Assembly: GCF_020782115.1 (NCBI RefSeq)
Contig: NZ_JAJGMW010000017.1
Coordinates: forward strand, 1 to 64,000
Direction of reading: 5' to 3'
DNA from: Leeuwenhoekiella parthenopeia
Lineage (GTDB): Bacteria; Bacteroidota; Bacteroidia; Flavobacteriales; Flavobacteriaceae
DNA length: 64,000 nucleotides
Below, piece after piece: positions 36,135 through 44,273 of the stretch; within the stretch, counting starts at the first letter, position 1; the number at the start of each line of letters is the position of its first letter. The position numbers were made by a program, and so were the translations under genes. Under the pieces are notes generated by a model. That model was not told where the DNA came from and ran no database searches. It saw only the letters and a program-made list of their open reading frames with translations.

Positions 36135-39100
36135 TTAAAAGGTGATATTCAATCCGAAATTGAATCGCTTTACAGTTGGGTATGCTCCCTGGGAAGCCCA
36201 TCCCGTACCTGCAAAGTTTGATTCTCTATCGTCAGGCATTTTTGTCCAGATATACAGGTTATTTCCATTCAAAAAGAGGCGCAGGCTATCAAAGCCAAAT
36301 GTCTTAAGGAGTTTAGAATCTGCAGTAAAGGTGTATGCTACTTCAGCATTCTTTAGCCGCACATAAGAACCATCGTAGAAGAAACGCGATCCGTTACTCG
36401 CTCCGTTAGGCGTAGATACCCATCTGGGCACCGGTGCATCGGCATTTGTATTGTCTTTGCTCCAGTAGGAACCTTCATCATAAACAATGTTGTTTTGGTT
36501 ACCCAAACTGTTAAAAACTACCTGTCTGGTAACATTATTGGCTCCAAAAAACTGTACAAAAGCACTAAAGCCTTTCCAATCAAAACCAACCGTAGCGTTG
36601 TAGGTGTTTTGCGGGGCTCCGGCAAAACCATATGGAGTCTGATCAAAATCATCAATAACTCCGTCTCCATTAAAGTCTATAATTTGATAACCTCCGGGAA
36701 GCTTTTGGCTATCGTTTGTGTTATGTGGGGTGGTTCCGTATAACTCATCCCAATTGTTGTAAAAACCGTTATCAATAAAGGTACGGGCCTGGTTGATGGC
36801 ATAACCTTCACGCTTTTGATATGCTGGTGCCAACTCTGCATCATCACGATCTATAGTGACATTTTCGGCATGAGTCATGTTTAAATCTGCCCAAACCCTT
36901 AAATCTGGTGTAAAATTGTGATTAAGATTAAGTACCAATTCGTAACCCTCATTTTTTACCCGCCCAAGGTTAGCTACCGGTGCTTCGGTACCAAAATAAT
37001 CTGGTATCGCTCTGTCTCTAATAAGCACATCAACACGATCATCACTAAAATAATCTATACTTCCGCTTATGGCATTATTAAAAAAGCCATAATCCAAACC
37101 AATATTTGTTTTCTTAACAGATTCCCAGCTTACTTCAGGATTACCTACAGAATCTTCATAATACCAAACGTACGGGCTTTCTTCCGCCTGTTCTCCGGTA
37201 ACCCCAAGACGGGATCTGCCACCATATCCCCAGGCCGTGAGGTATAAAAATCGGGCACCGATGTTATCATCCCCTATTTGACCATAAGATGCTCTAAGCT
37301 TGAGGTTATTTATAAAGTCAGCCTTTTCCATAAAGCTTTCATTCATAATATTCCATCCGATACCTCCTGAAGAAAAGAATGCAAAGCGCTTGTCTGCAGC
37401 AAACTGCTCAGAACCGTTATAGGCTCCGTTGTATTCAATTAAATACCTGTTATCATAACCGTATGTTGTTCTAAATACCCAGTCTTCACGATAAAAAGGT
37501 AAAATACTACCGGTAGCATATTCATTTCTATTGAAAAGACCCATCGCGGTTACATCGTGCTTGTCTTCTATTGTAGTGGTATAATTAAGCTGTGTTTGAT
37601 AGAATAATCTTCGGTAGGAAGCTCCGTTATTTACGCCACCACCCTGAGCTGTCCAGCGTACGCCCTGTGCGTAATCAAAACCGGTATTTGCATCATACGT
37701 TCTTCTAAAGGTTTCAATTCCGGTTGTGGGATCAATCCATTTTTCCTGAGGATCGTTAAACAAGTCATTAACTCCACGGTTGGCTTCAACAAAGGTGTTA
37801 TCAAGAGCGATTGTCCCATTAAAAGTTAATCCTTTTGCTATAACGTCTAATTTTTGTTCCAGAGTAAAATTGGTTTGTAACTGAGTGGTCGTAAGATATT
37901 GTACCCCGCTAATTGCCAAATTTCTAATTGCATTTCCTTCACCTCCACCGGATGGCGCATCGTAACCCCAGGTTCCGTCAGAATATTGCGGCAAATAAAT
38001 GTCTGGTGGAGTAGAATAGGCAGCAATCCAATAAACATATTGGTTTCCATTAAAATTCCACGGTGTTTTACGCACCCCGTAAGAACCTGACAGACCTACT
38101 TTAAGAACCGTAGTTGGTGTAAGCTGGAAATCCAGATTTGTTCGTACGTTAAAACGGTTAAAATTAAATCCGGGCTGGTATCCCCTGCTGTTGTTATATT
38201 CTTTAATTAAATCGCCTTCATACTGAAAATCTGCCCCGGCGAAATATTTTACAAATTCTGAACCCCCACTAATGTTAAGGTTAGCATTATAAGAGGGTGC
38301 AAAATCACGAAACAAAGCATCATCCCAGTCTACATTAGGATAGCGCTCACTCTCTGCAAGATTTGCCGGAAAACGATATTTATCAATAATTTCCTGATCC
38401 ATATATGCTCCCCAGGATTCCGGACGAATAGAAAGTTCATTCTCAATAGCCTGGTTACGCACTAAAAAGGTATCGTAGGAATCCTTTTTTCCGGGAAGTT
38501 TAGATGCAGCCTTTACGGTAGTATTTAATCGTGCGCGCAACACAGCTCTACCCGATTTCCCTCGTTTGGTTGTAATAAGAATTACACCGTTTGCTCCCCT
38601 AACCCCATAAACTGCGGTAGCCGAAGCATCTTTCAGTACAGATATAGACTCAACTGAACTTATTGCTACGGTATTCATAGGCCGCTCTATACCGTCTACT
38701 AATATTAAAGGCTCTCCACCATTGAATGTACTCAAACCCCGTATAAATATCTGTGGATCTTCAGCTCCAGGCAAACCGGTACTTGATGTAGTAATAACAC
38801 CGGGCACGTTACCTGCTAATGCAGAACCAATATTTGGCACGTTACCGGCACGCTCCAGGTCTTCACCGCTAGCCTGTACTATTGCAGCAACGACGCTTTC
38901 TTTCTTTTGCTGACCGTAACCTACAACTACAACTTCCTCAAGTGCGTTTTCATCGGTTGCCATTTGCAAATCAATAGTAGTATTGGAACCCACCCGACGC
39001 TCTGCAGTTTTAAAACCTACGAAGCTGAAAACCAGAACACTTTCTGATGAAGGCGCGTTAATAGTATACTTACCATCAAAATCAGTAACGGCACCCATGC

Positions 39101-39320
39101 CGGACTGCCCTTTTACAATAACATTTACACCGGGTAATGGTAAACCATCATCGGCAGAAACAACAGTACCCGAAACGGCTACCTGTTGTTCACTTATATT
39201 CGTCTCGTAAGGTGAGTAGGCATTAGACCTTTCTTCTGCCGCTGCAGCAAATAATGGGAACAAAATCCCTAAAATCAAAGTCTTTGAAACGTGAGCAGTT
39301 TTAATCAACGGTATTTTCAT
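36135..39320 (-). CDS. SusC-family TonB-dependent transporter (xylan locus, first pair)
   Basis: 1061 residues. The signal peptide is long (MKIPLIKTAHVSKTLILGIL up to about residue 30). A carboxypeptidase-like regulatory domain follows (VSGTVVSADDGLPLPGVNV, DFDGKYTI), then the box LEEVVVVGYGQQKKESVV, a plug with FIRGLSTFNGGEPLILVDG and YGVRGANGVILITTKRGK, and the barrel to the last residues FNFGLNITF. It is the first gene of the minus-strand operon SusC-SusD-SusC-SusD-glycan-binding-GH10 and imports xylan fragments. The 600 bases upstream carry a promoter candidate, a 21-bp-spaced direct repeat that may bind the HTCS, and an AATCGATT-core palindrome. Confidence 0.94.
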   Translation of the reverse strand: MKIPLIKTAHVSKTLILGILFPLFAAAAEERSNAYSPYETNISEQQVAVSGTVVSADDGLPLPGVNVIVKGQSGMGAVTDFDGKYTINAPSSESVLVFSFVGFKTAERRVGSNTTIDLQMATDENALEEVVVVGYGQQKKESVVAAIVQASGEDLERAGNVPNIGSALAGNVPGVITTSSTGLPGAEDPQIFIRGLSTFNGGEPLILVDGIERPMNTVAISSVESISVLKDASATAVYGVRGANGVILITTKRGKSGRAVLRARLNTTVKAASKLPGKKDSYDTFLVRNQAIENELSIRPESWGAYMDQEIIDKYRFPANLAESERYPNVDWDDALFRDFAPSYNANLNISGGSEFVKYFAGADFQYEGDLIKEYNNSRGYQPGFNFNRFNVRTNLDFQLTPTTVLKVGLSGSYGVRKTPWNFNGNQYVYWIAAYSTPPDIYLPQYSDGTWGYDAPSGGGEGNAIRNLAISGVQYLTTTQLQTNFTLEQKLDVIAKGLTFNGTIALDNTFVEANRGVNDLFNDPQEKWIDPTTGIETFRRTYDANTGFDYAQGVRWTAQGGGVNNGASYRRLFYQTQLNYTTTIEDKHDVTAMGLFNRNEYATGSILPFYREDWVFRTTYGYDNRYLIEYNGAYNGSEQFAADKRFAFFSSGGIGWNIMNESFMEKADFINNLKLRASYGQIGDDNIGARFLYLTAWGYGGRSRLGVTGEQAEESPYVWYYEDSVGNPEVSWESVKKTNIGLDYGFFNNAISGSIDYFSDDRVDVLIRDRAIPDYFGTEAPVANLGRVKNEGYELVLNLNHNFTPDLRVWADLNMTHAENVTIDRDDAELAPAYQKREGYAINQARTFIDNGFYNNWDELYGTTPHNTNDSQKLPGGYQIIDFNGDGVIDDFDQTPYGFAGAPQNTYNATVGFDWKGFSAFVQFFGANNVTRQVVFNSLGNQNNIVYDEGSYWSKDNTNADAPVPRWVSTPNGASNGSRFFYDGSYVRLKNAEVAYTFTADSKLLKTFGFDSLRLFLNGNNLYIWTKMPDDRESNFAGTGWASQGAYPTVKRFNFGLNITF

Positions 39321-39352
39321 ATTATAGTTTAGCTTTCCTGTTTTTGATTTAA

Positions 39353-39364
39353 GAAATCGATTTC
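39353..39364. promoter_or_regulatory. AATCGATT-core palindrome upstream of the first SusC gene
   Basis: GAAATCGATTTC is a perfect 12-bp palindrome sharing the AATCGATT centre with the three LacI-type sites. It lies 33 bases before the SusC start, within the presumed leader. It may be a weaker or variant site of the same regulator; this is a guess from the shared core. Confidence 0.4.
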
Positions 39365-39583
39365 GTAAATAGGCTCTTATGATTTATTTAAATGTTTATT
39401 CAGATCATAACATCCCTTTTCGCTACACCTCAAAACAAATGGATTTAATCTGTTTTGAAAGCTGAGCCTTCTTTCAAGATCTCCTCAACTCTGTTAAGGT
39501 TATTCTAAAAAAAGACGCTCTATTATAGAATGTCTAAAATCGTATGTTGATAATTGTCATATTCTCAACACAACAACACGTAA

Positions 39584-39591
39584 CAAATGTA
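39584..39591 (-). promoter_or_regulatory. Candidate -7 element of the xylan SusC operon
   Basis: On the minus strand TACATTTG fits TAnnTTTG. No good -33 element lies at the usual distance, which would suit a promoter that needs an activator. The leader would be about 255 bases. Confidence 0.4.
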
Positions 39592-39622
39592 TCTGCTAAT
39601 GCTGAAGCGCTATTACAAGGGT

Positions 39623-39654
39623 GTTACATATACTTTGGCGTAGGTTACATGTAC
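39623..39654 (-). promoter_or_regulatory. Direct repeat, candidate HTCS/AraC-type activator site
   Basis: GTTACATATAC at 39623-39633 and GTTACATGTAC at 39644-39654 differ at one base in eleven and are exactly 21 bases apart, two helical turns. They lie about 32-70 bases upstream of the promoter candidate in the minus direction, where AraC-type activators bind. The local AraC-type regulator is the HTCS at 16710. Confidence 0.5.
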
Positions 39655-39861
39655 ACGTAAAAGCCTGTTTTTTGTTACCTAATAAAAAAAATCACTCCTA
39701 AAAAGGGAAGAAAATGAGCTCAGGGAGTTCTTAAATTTTTAAGAAAATAAACCCATAGCTGGTATAAACAAGTGTGAAATTTTTAACGAAAAGGTTTCGG
39801 GACCCGGAAGCGAGATGTTCATTATCCACCTTTTTGAAAATTGAATCCTGTATCTTAAAAT

Positions 39862-39896
39862 AAAAAATCCCCGAAGACCAATTCGCTTCGGGGATT
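39862..39896 (-). terminator. Rho-independent terminator after the mutarotase gene
   Basis: A perfect 11-bp stem (AATCCCCGAAG and CTTCGGGGATT) followed in the minus direction by a T-rich run. It ends the fucose minus-strand operon 31 bases after the last stop codon. Confidence 0.85.
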
Positions 39897-39927
39897 ATCC
39901 TTTTGAAAAACCGGAAATTAGATCGGC

Positions 39928-40269
39928 CTAATTGGCCAATTTGAAAATTTGCTTCATTGCAATCCACTTTTCACCCGGATTGGCAAATGGAAGCGCTTGC
40001 TGATAGTTCCACATCAGGTTTTCCCATTCCTGAACTTTAGGATTGCTTAAATCCATCTGCTTTTTACGTTCGGGATTGTATTCTGGCGTGGTTTCCATAA
40101 TCATAAAGAGACGGTTGCCGCAGCGGTAAATTTCCATATCGCTTATTCCGGCATCTTTGATGCTCTTAAGTATTTCGGGCCAAACCGCCTTATGATAGGC
40201 ATCATATTCGGCAATGAGCTGTTGATCATCTTTGAGATCACAGGCAAAACAATATCGGGTTGTTTTCAT
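39928..40269 (-). CDS. L-rhamnose mutarotase-family protein (RhaM-like)
   Basis: 113 residues, the usual length of the family. Conserved features are the start YCFACDLKDD, the segment YDAYHKAVWPEILKSIKDAG with the active-site His, IYRCGNRLFMIMETTPEY, and WENLMWNYQQALP. These dimeric ferredoxin-like enzymes speed the interchange of alpha and beta anomers of L-rhamnose and related sugars. Here the gene overlaps the fucose permease gene by 4 bases and ends the fucose operon, so its real substrate is more likely L-fucose, whose ring form matters to the dehydrogenase. The typical fucose mutarotase FucU is not seen in the window. Confidence 0.88.
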   Translation of the reverse strand: MKTTRYCFACDLKDDQQLIAEYDAYHKAVWPEILKSIKDAGISDMEIYRCGNRLFMIMETTPEYNPERKKQMDLSNPKVQEWENLMWNYQQALPFANPGEKWIAMKQIFKLAN

Positions 40270-41600
40270 CCTTGAAGTTTCATATTGTATTTCTTATATA
40301 CGTCTCTTCCGTAGATCCCAATAATCACGAAGCAAATAAAAGGCAGAATAAAAGAAAAATTGACTTCAGGCACTCCTAAAATGCTGATATCGGTATAACC
40401 TGCTCCTCCTAGATCAAGAATCAAACCCTGAAGGGTTGGCATCAGGGCGCCGCCTACGATAGCCATAACGAGAAATGCTGCGCCAAACTTCGCGTCTTCC
40501 CCCTGCCCCTCTAAAGCAATTCCGTAAATAGTAGGAAACATAATGGACATAAAAAATGAAATACTTACCAAAGCGATTAAGCCTGTCATTCCCGGTACCA
40601 TAATCGTAATCAGAGTAGCGAGCGCTGCTCCTATGGCAAAAGACAGCAGCAATTTACCCGAGTCTATATATTTTAGTAATGCGGTACCCACCCATCTGCC
40701 GATGAGAAAAACCACCAGAGCAGCGATCCCGTAGTTTACAGCTTCGGTATTTTCAATACCAAAAGATTCTGCATACTGATACAAATAGGTCCAGCACATG
40801 ATTTGTGCACCCACATAAAAAGCCTGTGCAATTACTCCGCCGGTGAATTTGCGGGACTTGAAAAGCCGTTTTATAGATGGTCCTATTTTCACTTTACTTT
40901 CCTGATGCGCGTTTTGTGGCATATTCACCAGACTGATTACGACCAGAAAACCAATAACCACAATCCCGAGTAACACATACGGATCGCGTATCACCGCCAA
41001 ATCTGCGGTACGCACAACAGCCTTGGCCTCTTCTCCAAGTGTCGAATAGACCGTGGTTCCATCAGGTAATAAGTCATCTGATTGCAACGAGGCCAAAATG
41101 AATTTTTGAGCCACAATCAGACCAAGCAGAGCCCCCATCGGGTTAAAGGCCTGAGCCAGATTGAGACGCTGAGTTGCTGTTTTTTCGGCTCCCATAGAAA
41201 GGATATACGGATTTGCCGTAGTCTCTAAAAACGCCAGACCAAAAGTCAGAATATATAGCGCCGCGAGAAAAAAGCCGAACTCTTCATAAGCTGCGGCGGG
41301 ATAAAACAGCAATGCTCCCAATGCATAAAGGCCAAGACCCAGCAACACTCCTTTTTTATAGGAATAGCGGTTTACAAAAATCGCCGCCGGTAAGGCCATC
41401 GTAAAGTAGCCGCCGTAAAAGGCCAACTGAACCAGCGAAGCCTGAAAGTTGTCGAGCTCCAACACTTTTTTAAATGCCGAAACCATAGGGTTTGTGATAT
41501 CGTTTGCGAAACCCCACAAGGCAAAAAGCGAGGTGATGAGAATAAACGGTAGTAAAACCGATTTGGCCACTACCGTCACTTTTGATTGATTGGTACTCAT
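40266..41600 (-). CDS. fucP: L-fucose permease, MFS family
   Basis: 444 residues with about twelve membrane helices. FucP-type motifs are visible: LFALWGFANDITNPMVSAFK in the first helix region, LVQLAFYGGYFTMALPAA, KKGVLLGLGLYALGALLFYPAA, ETTANPYILSMG and QAFNPMGALLG. The family carries L-fucose (some members glucose or galactose) into the cytoplasm with a proton. The setting between L-fucose dehydrogenase and mutarotase genes supports L-fucose. A loop of about 30 residues between helices 6 and 7 (SLQSDDLLPDGTTVYS region) is slightly longer than in E. coli FucP. It starts 3 bases after the SDR stop. Confidence 0.9.
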   Translation of the reverse strand: MSTNQSKVTVVAKSVLLPFILITSLFALWGFANDITNPMVSAFKKVLELDNFQASLVQLAFYGGYFTMALPAAIFVNRYSYKKGVLLGLGLYALGALLFYPAAAYEEFGFFLAALYILTFGLAFLETTANPYILSMGAEKTATQRLNLAQAFNPMGALLGLIVAQKFILASLQSDDLLPDGTTVYSTLGEEAKAVVRTADLAVIRDPYVLLGIVVIGFLVVISLVNMPQNAHQESKVKIGPSIKRLFKSRKFTGGVIAQAFYVGAQIMCWTYLYQYAESFGIENTEAVNYGIAALVVFLIGRWVGTALLKYIDSGKLLLSFAIGAALATLITIMVPGMTGLIALVSISFFMSIMFPTIYGIALEGQGEDAKFGAAFLVMAIVGGALMPTLQGLILDLGGAGYTDISILGVPEVNFSFILPFICFVIIGIYGRDVYKKYNMKLQG

Positions 41601-41603
41601 AAA

Positions 41604-42401
41604 TTAGTTTTTAGCCGGAAGCAAAGCGCGATCCAGATGTACATAACCACCGTCGACAAATAGAAACTGCCCGGTGGTATGTGATGATTTTTCAGAGATG
41701 GTGAATAAAGCCGTGTCTGCTATTTCCTGAGTGGTAGTCATTCGGTTTTCTAACGGAATGGTGTTTCGAATAGCCTCTAGTTTTTCGGCACCGTTGTCAA
41801 GTGTTTCAATCCAGTTTTCATAAGCCGGTGTGTAGCTTTCGGCAATGATAAGTGCATTGCTGCGTATGCCGTATTTAATGAGATCTACCGCCCATTCGCG
41901 GGTTAATCCCAGTACGCCTCCTTTAGCGGCAGCATAAGCTGAAGTCCCACCCTGCCCGGTAATTGCCACTTTAGAGCCTACGTTCAAAATGTTTCCTTTA
42001 CTTGCTTTCAGCAAGGGCAGCGCATATTTTACGGTGGCATAAAAACTAACGAGGTTTAGCTTCAGCGAATACATAAAATCTTCCAGCGAACCTTCGAGCG
42101 AAACGCCGTCATTTACGCCCACATTATTGATAATAGCATCTATTCGCCCATATTTAGCCGAAAGTTGCTCTATGGAGTTTTTTATTTGTTCAGCGTCGGA
42201 AAGATCGGTTTGATAGAATGTACTATCCAATCCCTGTTCCCGCAACCGGGCTTCATACTCAAACCCGCGGGCATTTCGGTCTAACAAAACAGGGATTGCT
42301 CCTTCTGCAGCTAGTGCAAAAATGATGGTGTGACCAATGCTTCCGGGCATTCCGGCAGAACCGGTTACCACAATAATTTTATCTTTTAAGTTTAAGTTCA
42401 T
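41604..42401 (-). CDS. SDR oxidoreductase, probable L-fucose dehydrogenase
   Basis: 265 residues, cytoplasmic. SDR features are VVTGSAGMPGSIGHTI at the cofactor site (an unusual Gly/Pro-rich variant of TGxxxGIG), NNVGVND at about 91, NVGSKVAITGQGGTSAYAAAKGG with the catalytic Ser-Tyr-Lys, and the end TTGQFLFVDGGYVHLDRAL. Members with this cofactor loop and C-terminal VHLDRAL tail include L-fucose dehydrogenases, which oxidise L-fucose to L-fucono-1,5-lactone. The lactonase gene adjoins at 3 bases and the permease at 3 bases, so the pathway step fits. L-rhamnose or L-galactose as substrate cannot be ruled out. Confidence 0.8.
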   Translation of the reverse strand: MNLNLKDKIIVVTGSAGMPGSIGHTIIFALAAEGAIPVLLDRNARGFEYEARLREQGLDSTFYQTDLSDAEQIKNSIEQLSAKYGRIDAIINNVGVNDGVSLEGSLEDFMYSLKLNLVSFYATVKYALPLLKASKGNILNVGSKVAITGQGGTSAYAAAKGGVLGLTREWAVDLIKYGIRSNALIIAESYTPAYENWIETLDNGAEKLEAIRNTIPLENRMTTTQEIADTALFTISEKSSHTTGQFLFVDGGYVHLDRALLPAKN

Positions 42402-42404
42402 CGA

Positions 42405-43232
42405 TTAAATTGTATAAATGCGCTGGGCATTTTTATAGAAAAAAAGTTCGCGTTCGTCTTTAGAAAGTTGACCTGAAAAGGCTTTGGCTACATTAAGAAC
42501 CTGAGCATAACTTCCGGCAACCAGGCATACCGGCCAGTCTGAACCGTAAACGATTCGATTGGGACCAAAAGCCTCGAAAACCACGTTCATATAGGGCATT
42601 AAATCTATAGGTTTCCAGGTTTTATAATCGGCTTCGGTAATCAAACCCGATATTTTACAGCTTACGTTCTCGTAACTGCCAATGGCTTTCATCAGCAAAG
42701 CCCATGAATCAATATAGCCCTGTTTGATGTAGGGCTTTGCGATGTGGTCGATCACAAATTGCTGCTCGGGAAAAAGCTTTACAAATTCGAGCACTGCCGG
42801 AAGCTGATGCGAAAAAACAAGAATTTCATACACCGCTCCGGTATTTTTCAGCTTTGAGATTCCATTTAAAAAAGCTTTTCGCAGTAAAAACGAGTTGTCA
42901 GCCTCGGCCTGCACAACATGGCGATAGCCTTTCATCAGAGGCATTTCGGCATAATACTCCAGATCCTGCTGCACCGAATCGCTTTGAAAATCAACCCAGC
43001 CGATTACACCTTTGATGAAATCATAGTCAGAAGCAAGATTCAGTAAAAATGTGTTTTCTTCAAGGGTTTGATCTGCCTGTACTGCGATACAGCCGGTGAT
43101 ATTGTGTTCCTCATAAACCGGTTTTAAATCCTGAGGCCTAAAATCACGGCGTATCACAGCCATCTCGTCATCAATCCAGCTGTGCTTGACCGGGTTGTAT
43201 TGCCAAAAGTGTTGATGGGTGTCTATAATCAT
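42405..43232 (-). CDS. Amidohydrolase-family L-fucono-1,5-lactonase
   Basis: 275 residues of the COG3618 amidohydrolase group. The start IIDTHQHFWQYNPVKHSWID carries the HxH metal motif. Further motifs are CIAVQADQTLEENTFLL, IKGVIGWVDFQS, GYRHVVQAE, FVIDHIAKPYIKQG with the metal His, CKISGLITEADY, and RIVYGSDWPVCLVAG with the catalytic Asp. This group opens sugar lactones such as L-fucono- and L-rhamnono-lactone. With L-fucose dehydrogenase before it and L-fuconate dehydratase in the divergent arm, it makes L-fuconate. It lies 9 bases after the Zn-dehydrogenase stop. Confidence 0.87.
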   Translation of the reverse strand: MIIDTHQHFWQYNPVKHSWIDDEMAVIRRDFRPQDLKPVYEEHNITGCIAVQADQTLEENTFLLNLASDYDFIKGVIGWVDFQSDSVQQDLEYYAEMPLMKGYRHVVQAEADNSFLLRKAFLNGISKLKNTGAVYEILVFSHQLPAVLEFVKLFPEQQFVIDHIAKPYIKQGYIDSWALLMKAIGSYENVSCKISGLITEADYKTWKPIDLMPYMNVVFEAFGPNRIVYGSDWPVCLVAGSYAQVLNVAKAFSGQLSKDERELFFYKNAQRIYTI

Positions 43233-43241
43233 AATGCCAGA

Positions 43242-44258
43242 TTAGTCATTGATTTCAACCAAAGCTTTAATCACGTTATTTTCAGGGGCCAACAAAGCCT
43301 CAAAGCCCGATGGCAAATCTTTAAAAGCGATACGGTGTGTGATGTATTTTTTCGGGTTGATGGTACCGCTCCTGATACTTTCAATGACATACTGAAAATC
43401 TTCGCGGGTAGCATTGCGGCTGCTCATCAGGGTAGATTCCCGCTTGTGAAACTCGGGATGGCTAAAGCTTAGTTCGCCTTTTTGTAAGCCTACCAAAACG
43501 TAGCGGCCACCGTGGGCCAGATATTGAAATGCGCTGTTCATCACATTGCGATTACCGGTAGCATCAATTATTACGGTAGGCATATCGCCGTTTGTGATTT
43601 CTGCCAAACGCTCCGTAACATCAGTATTCATCGGGTTTAAAGTCTGCCAGACACCCAATTCGTCTTTACAAAAATCAAGACGGTGCTCGTTCACATCGAG
43701 GGCAATGACTTGTGCTCCTGCCTGCTGTGCAAACTGAATCAAGCCAATACCAATAGGGCCTGCTCCCATGACCAAAACCGTCTCTCCCTCACGCACTCCT
43801 GCCCTTCGCACCCCGTGAGCTGCGATGGCCAGAGGTTCAACAAGCGCGAGCTCATCAAAATCAAGACCTTCGCCGTGCAACAGATACCCATCAGGCACAA
43901 CTACATATTCAGCCATACCGCCGTCAATGTGTACCCCAAAAACCTTAATCGAGGTACAACAATTGCTCAGCCCGTTGCGGCAGGCGACACAACTTCCGCA
44001 GTTGAAATATGGGATAAAACTCACCGCATCGCCTGTATTAAAACCGGCGGCATTACCTTGTACATATTCGGCTGCAAGCTCGTGACCCAAAACTCTCGGG
44101 TAATTGAAGTACGGCTGGGTTCCGCCAAAAGCGTGAATATCGGTACCACAAATACCTATTTTACGGATGAGCAGCAGCGACTCTCCCGCTTTAGGCTGCG
44201 GAATATCCTGTTCTTTTAATAAAAAGGTTCCGGGTTCTTCACAAACTATATAATTCAT
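43242..44258 (-). CDS. Zinc-dependent alcohol dehydrogenase (MDR), sugar/polyol type
   Basis: 338 residues. Catalytic zinc site: Cys in KIGICGTDIHAFGG, His-Glu in LGHELAAEY, and ELALVEPLAIAAHG. Structural zinc: the four Cys in NCGSCVACRNGLSNCC. The NAD-binding site is VMGAGPIGIGLIQFAQ. The family includes L-galactonate 5-dehydrogenase (LgoD/YjjN) and sorbitol dehydrogenase-like enzymes. In the fucose operon its role is uncertain: the other five pathway steps already have candidates, so it may be a second sugar or sugar-acid dehydrogenase, perhaps for L-galactose/L-galactonate or L-fuconate. It lies between the fucosidase (15 bases) and lactonase genes. Confidence 0.83.
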   Translation of the reverse strand: MNYIVCEEPGTFLLKEQDIPQPKAGESLLLIRKIGICGTDIHAFGGTQPYFNYPRVLGHELAAEYVQGNAAGFNTGDAVSFIPYFNCGSCVACRNGLSNCCTSIKVFGVHIDGGMAEYVVVPDGYLLHGEGLDFDELALVEPLAIAAHGVRRAGVREGETVLVMGAGPIGIGLIQFAQQAGAQVIALDVNEHRLDFCKDELGVWQTLNPMNTDVTERLAEITNGDMPTVIIDATGNRNVMNSAFQYLAHGGRYVLVGLQKGELSFSHPEFHKRESTLMSSRNATREDFQYVIESIRSGTINPKKYITHRIAFKDLPSGFEALLAPENNVIKALVEIND

Positions 44259-44273
44259 GATATGTTCTATCTG

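Larger units (their letters stand above)
39321..39927. other. Intergenic region between the xylan operon and the fucose operon
   Basis: About 600 bases without a plausible gene. From left to right in coordinates it has the palindrome at 39353-39364, a promoter candidate at 39584-39591, the direct repeat at 39623-39654, and the terminator of the fucose operon at 39862-39896. This arrangement puts control of the xylan SusC operon and the end of the fucose operon in one gap. Confidence 0.7.

Noticed and set aside
43683-44219. 178-codon plus-strand frame opposite the Zn-dehydrogenase
   Set aside because: The minus strand encodes a complete dehydrogenase with both zinc sites here; the plus frame has no start signal or known motif.
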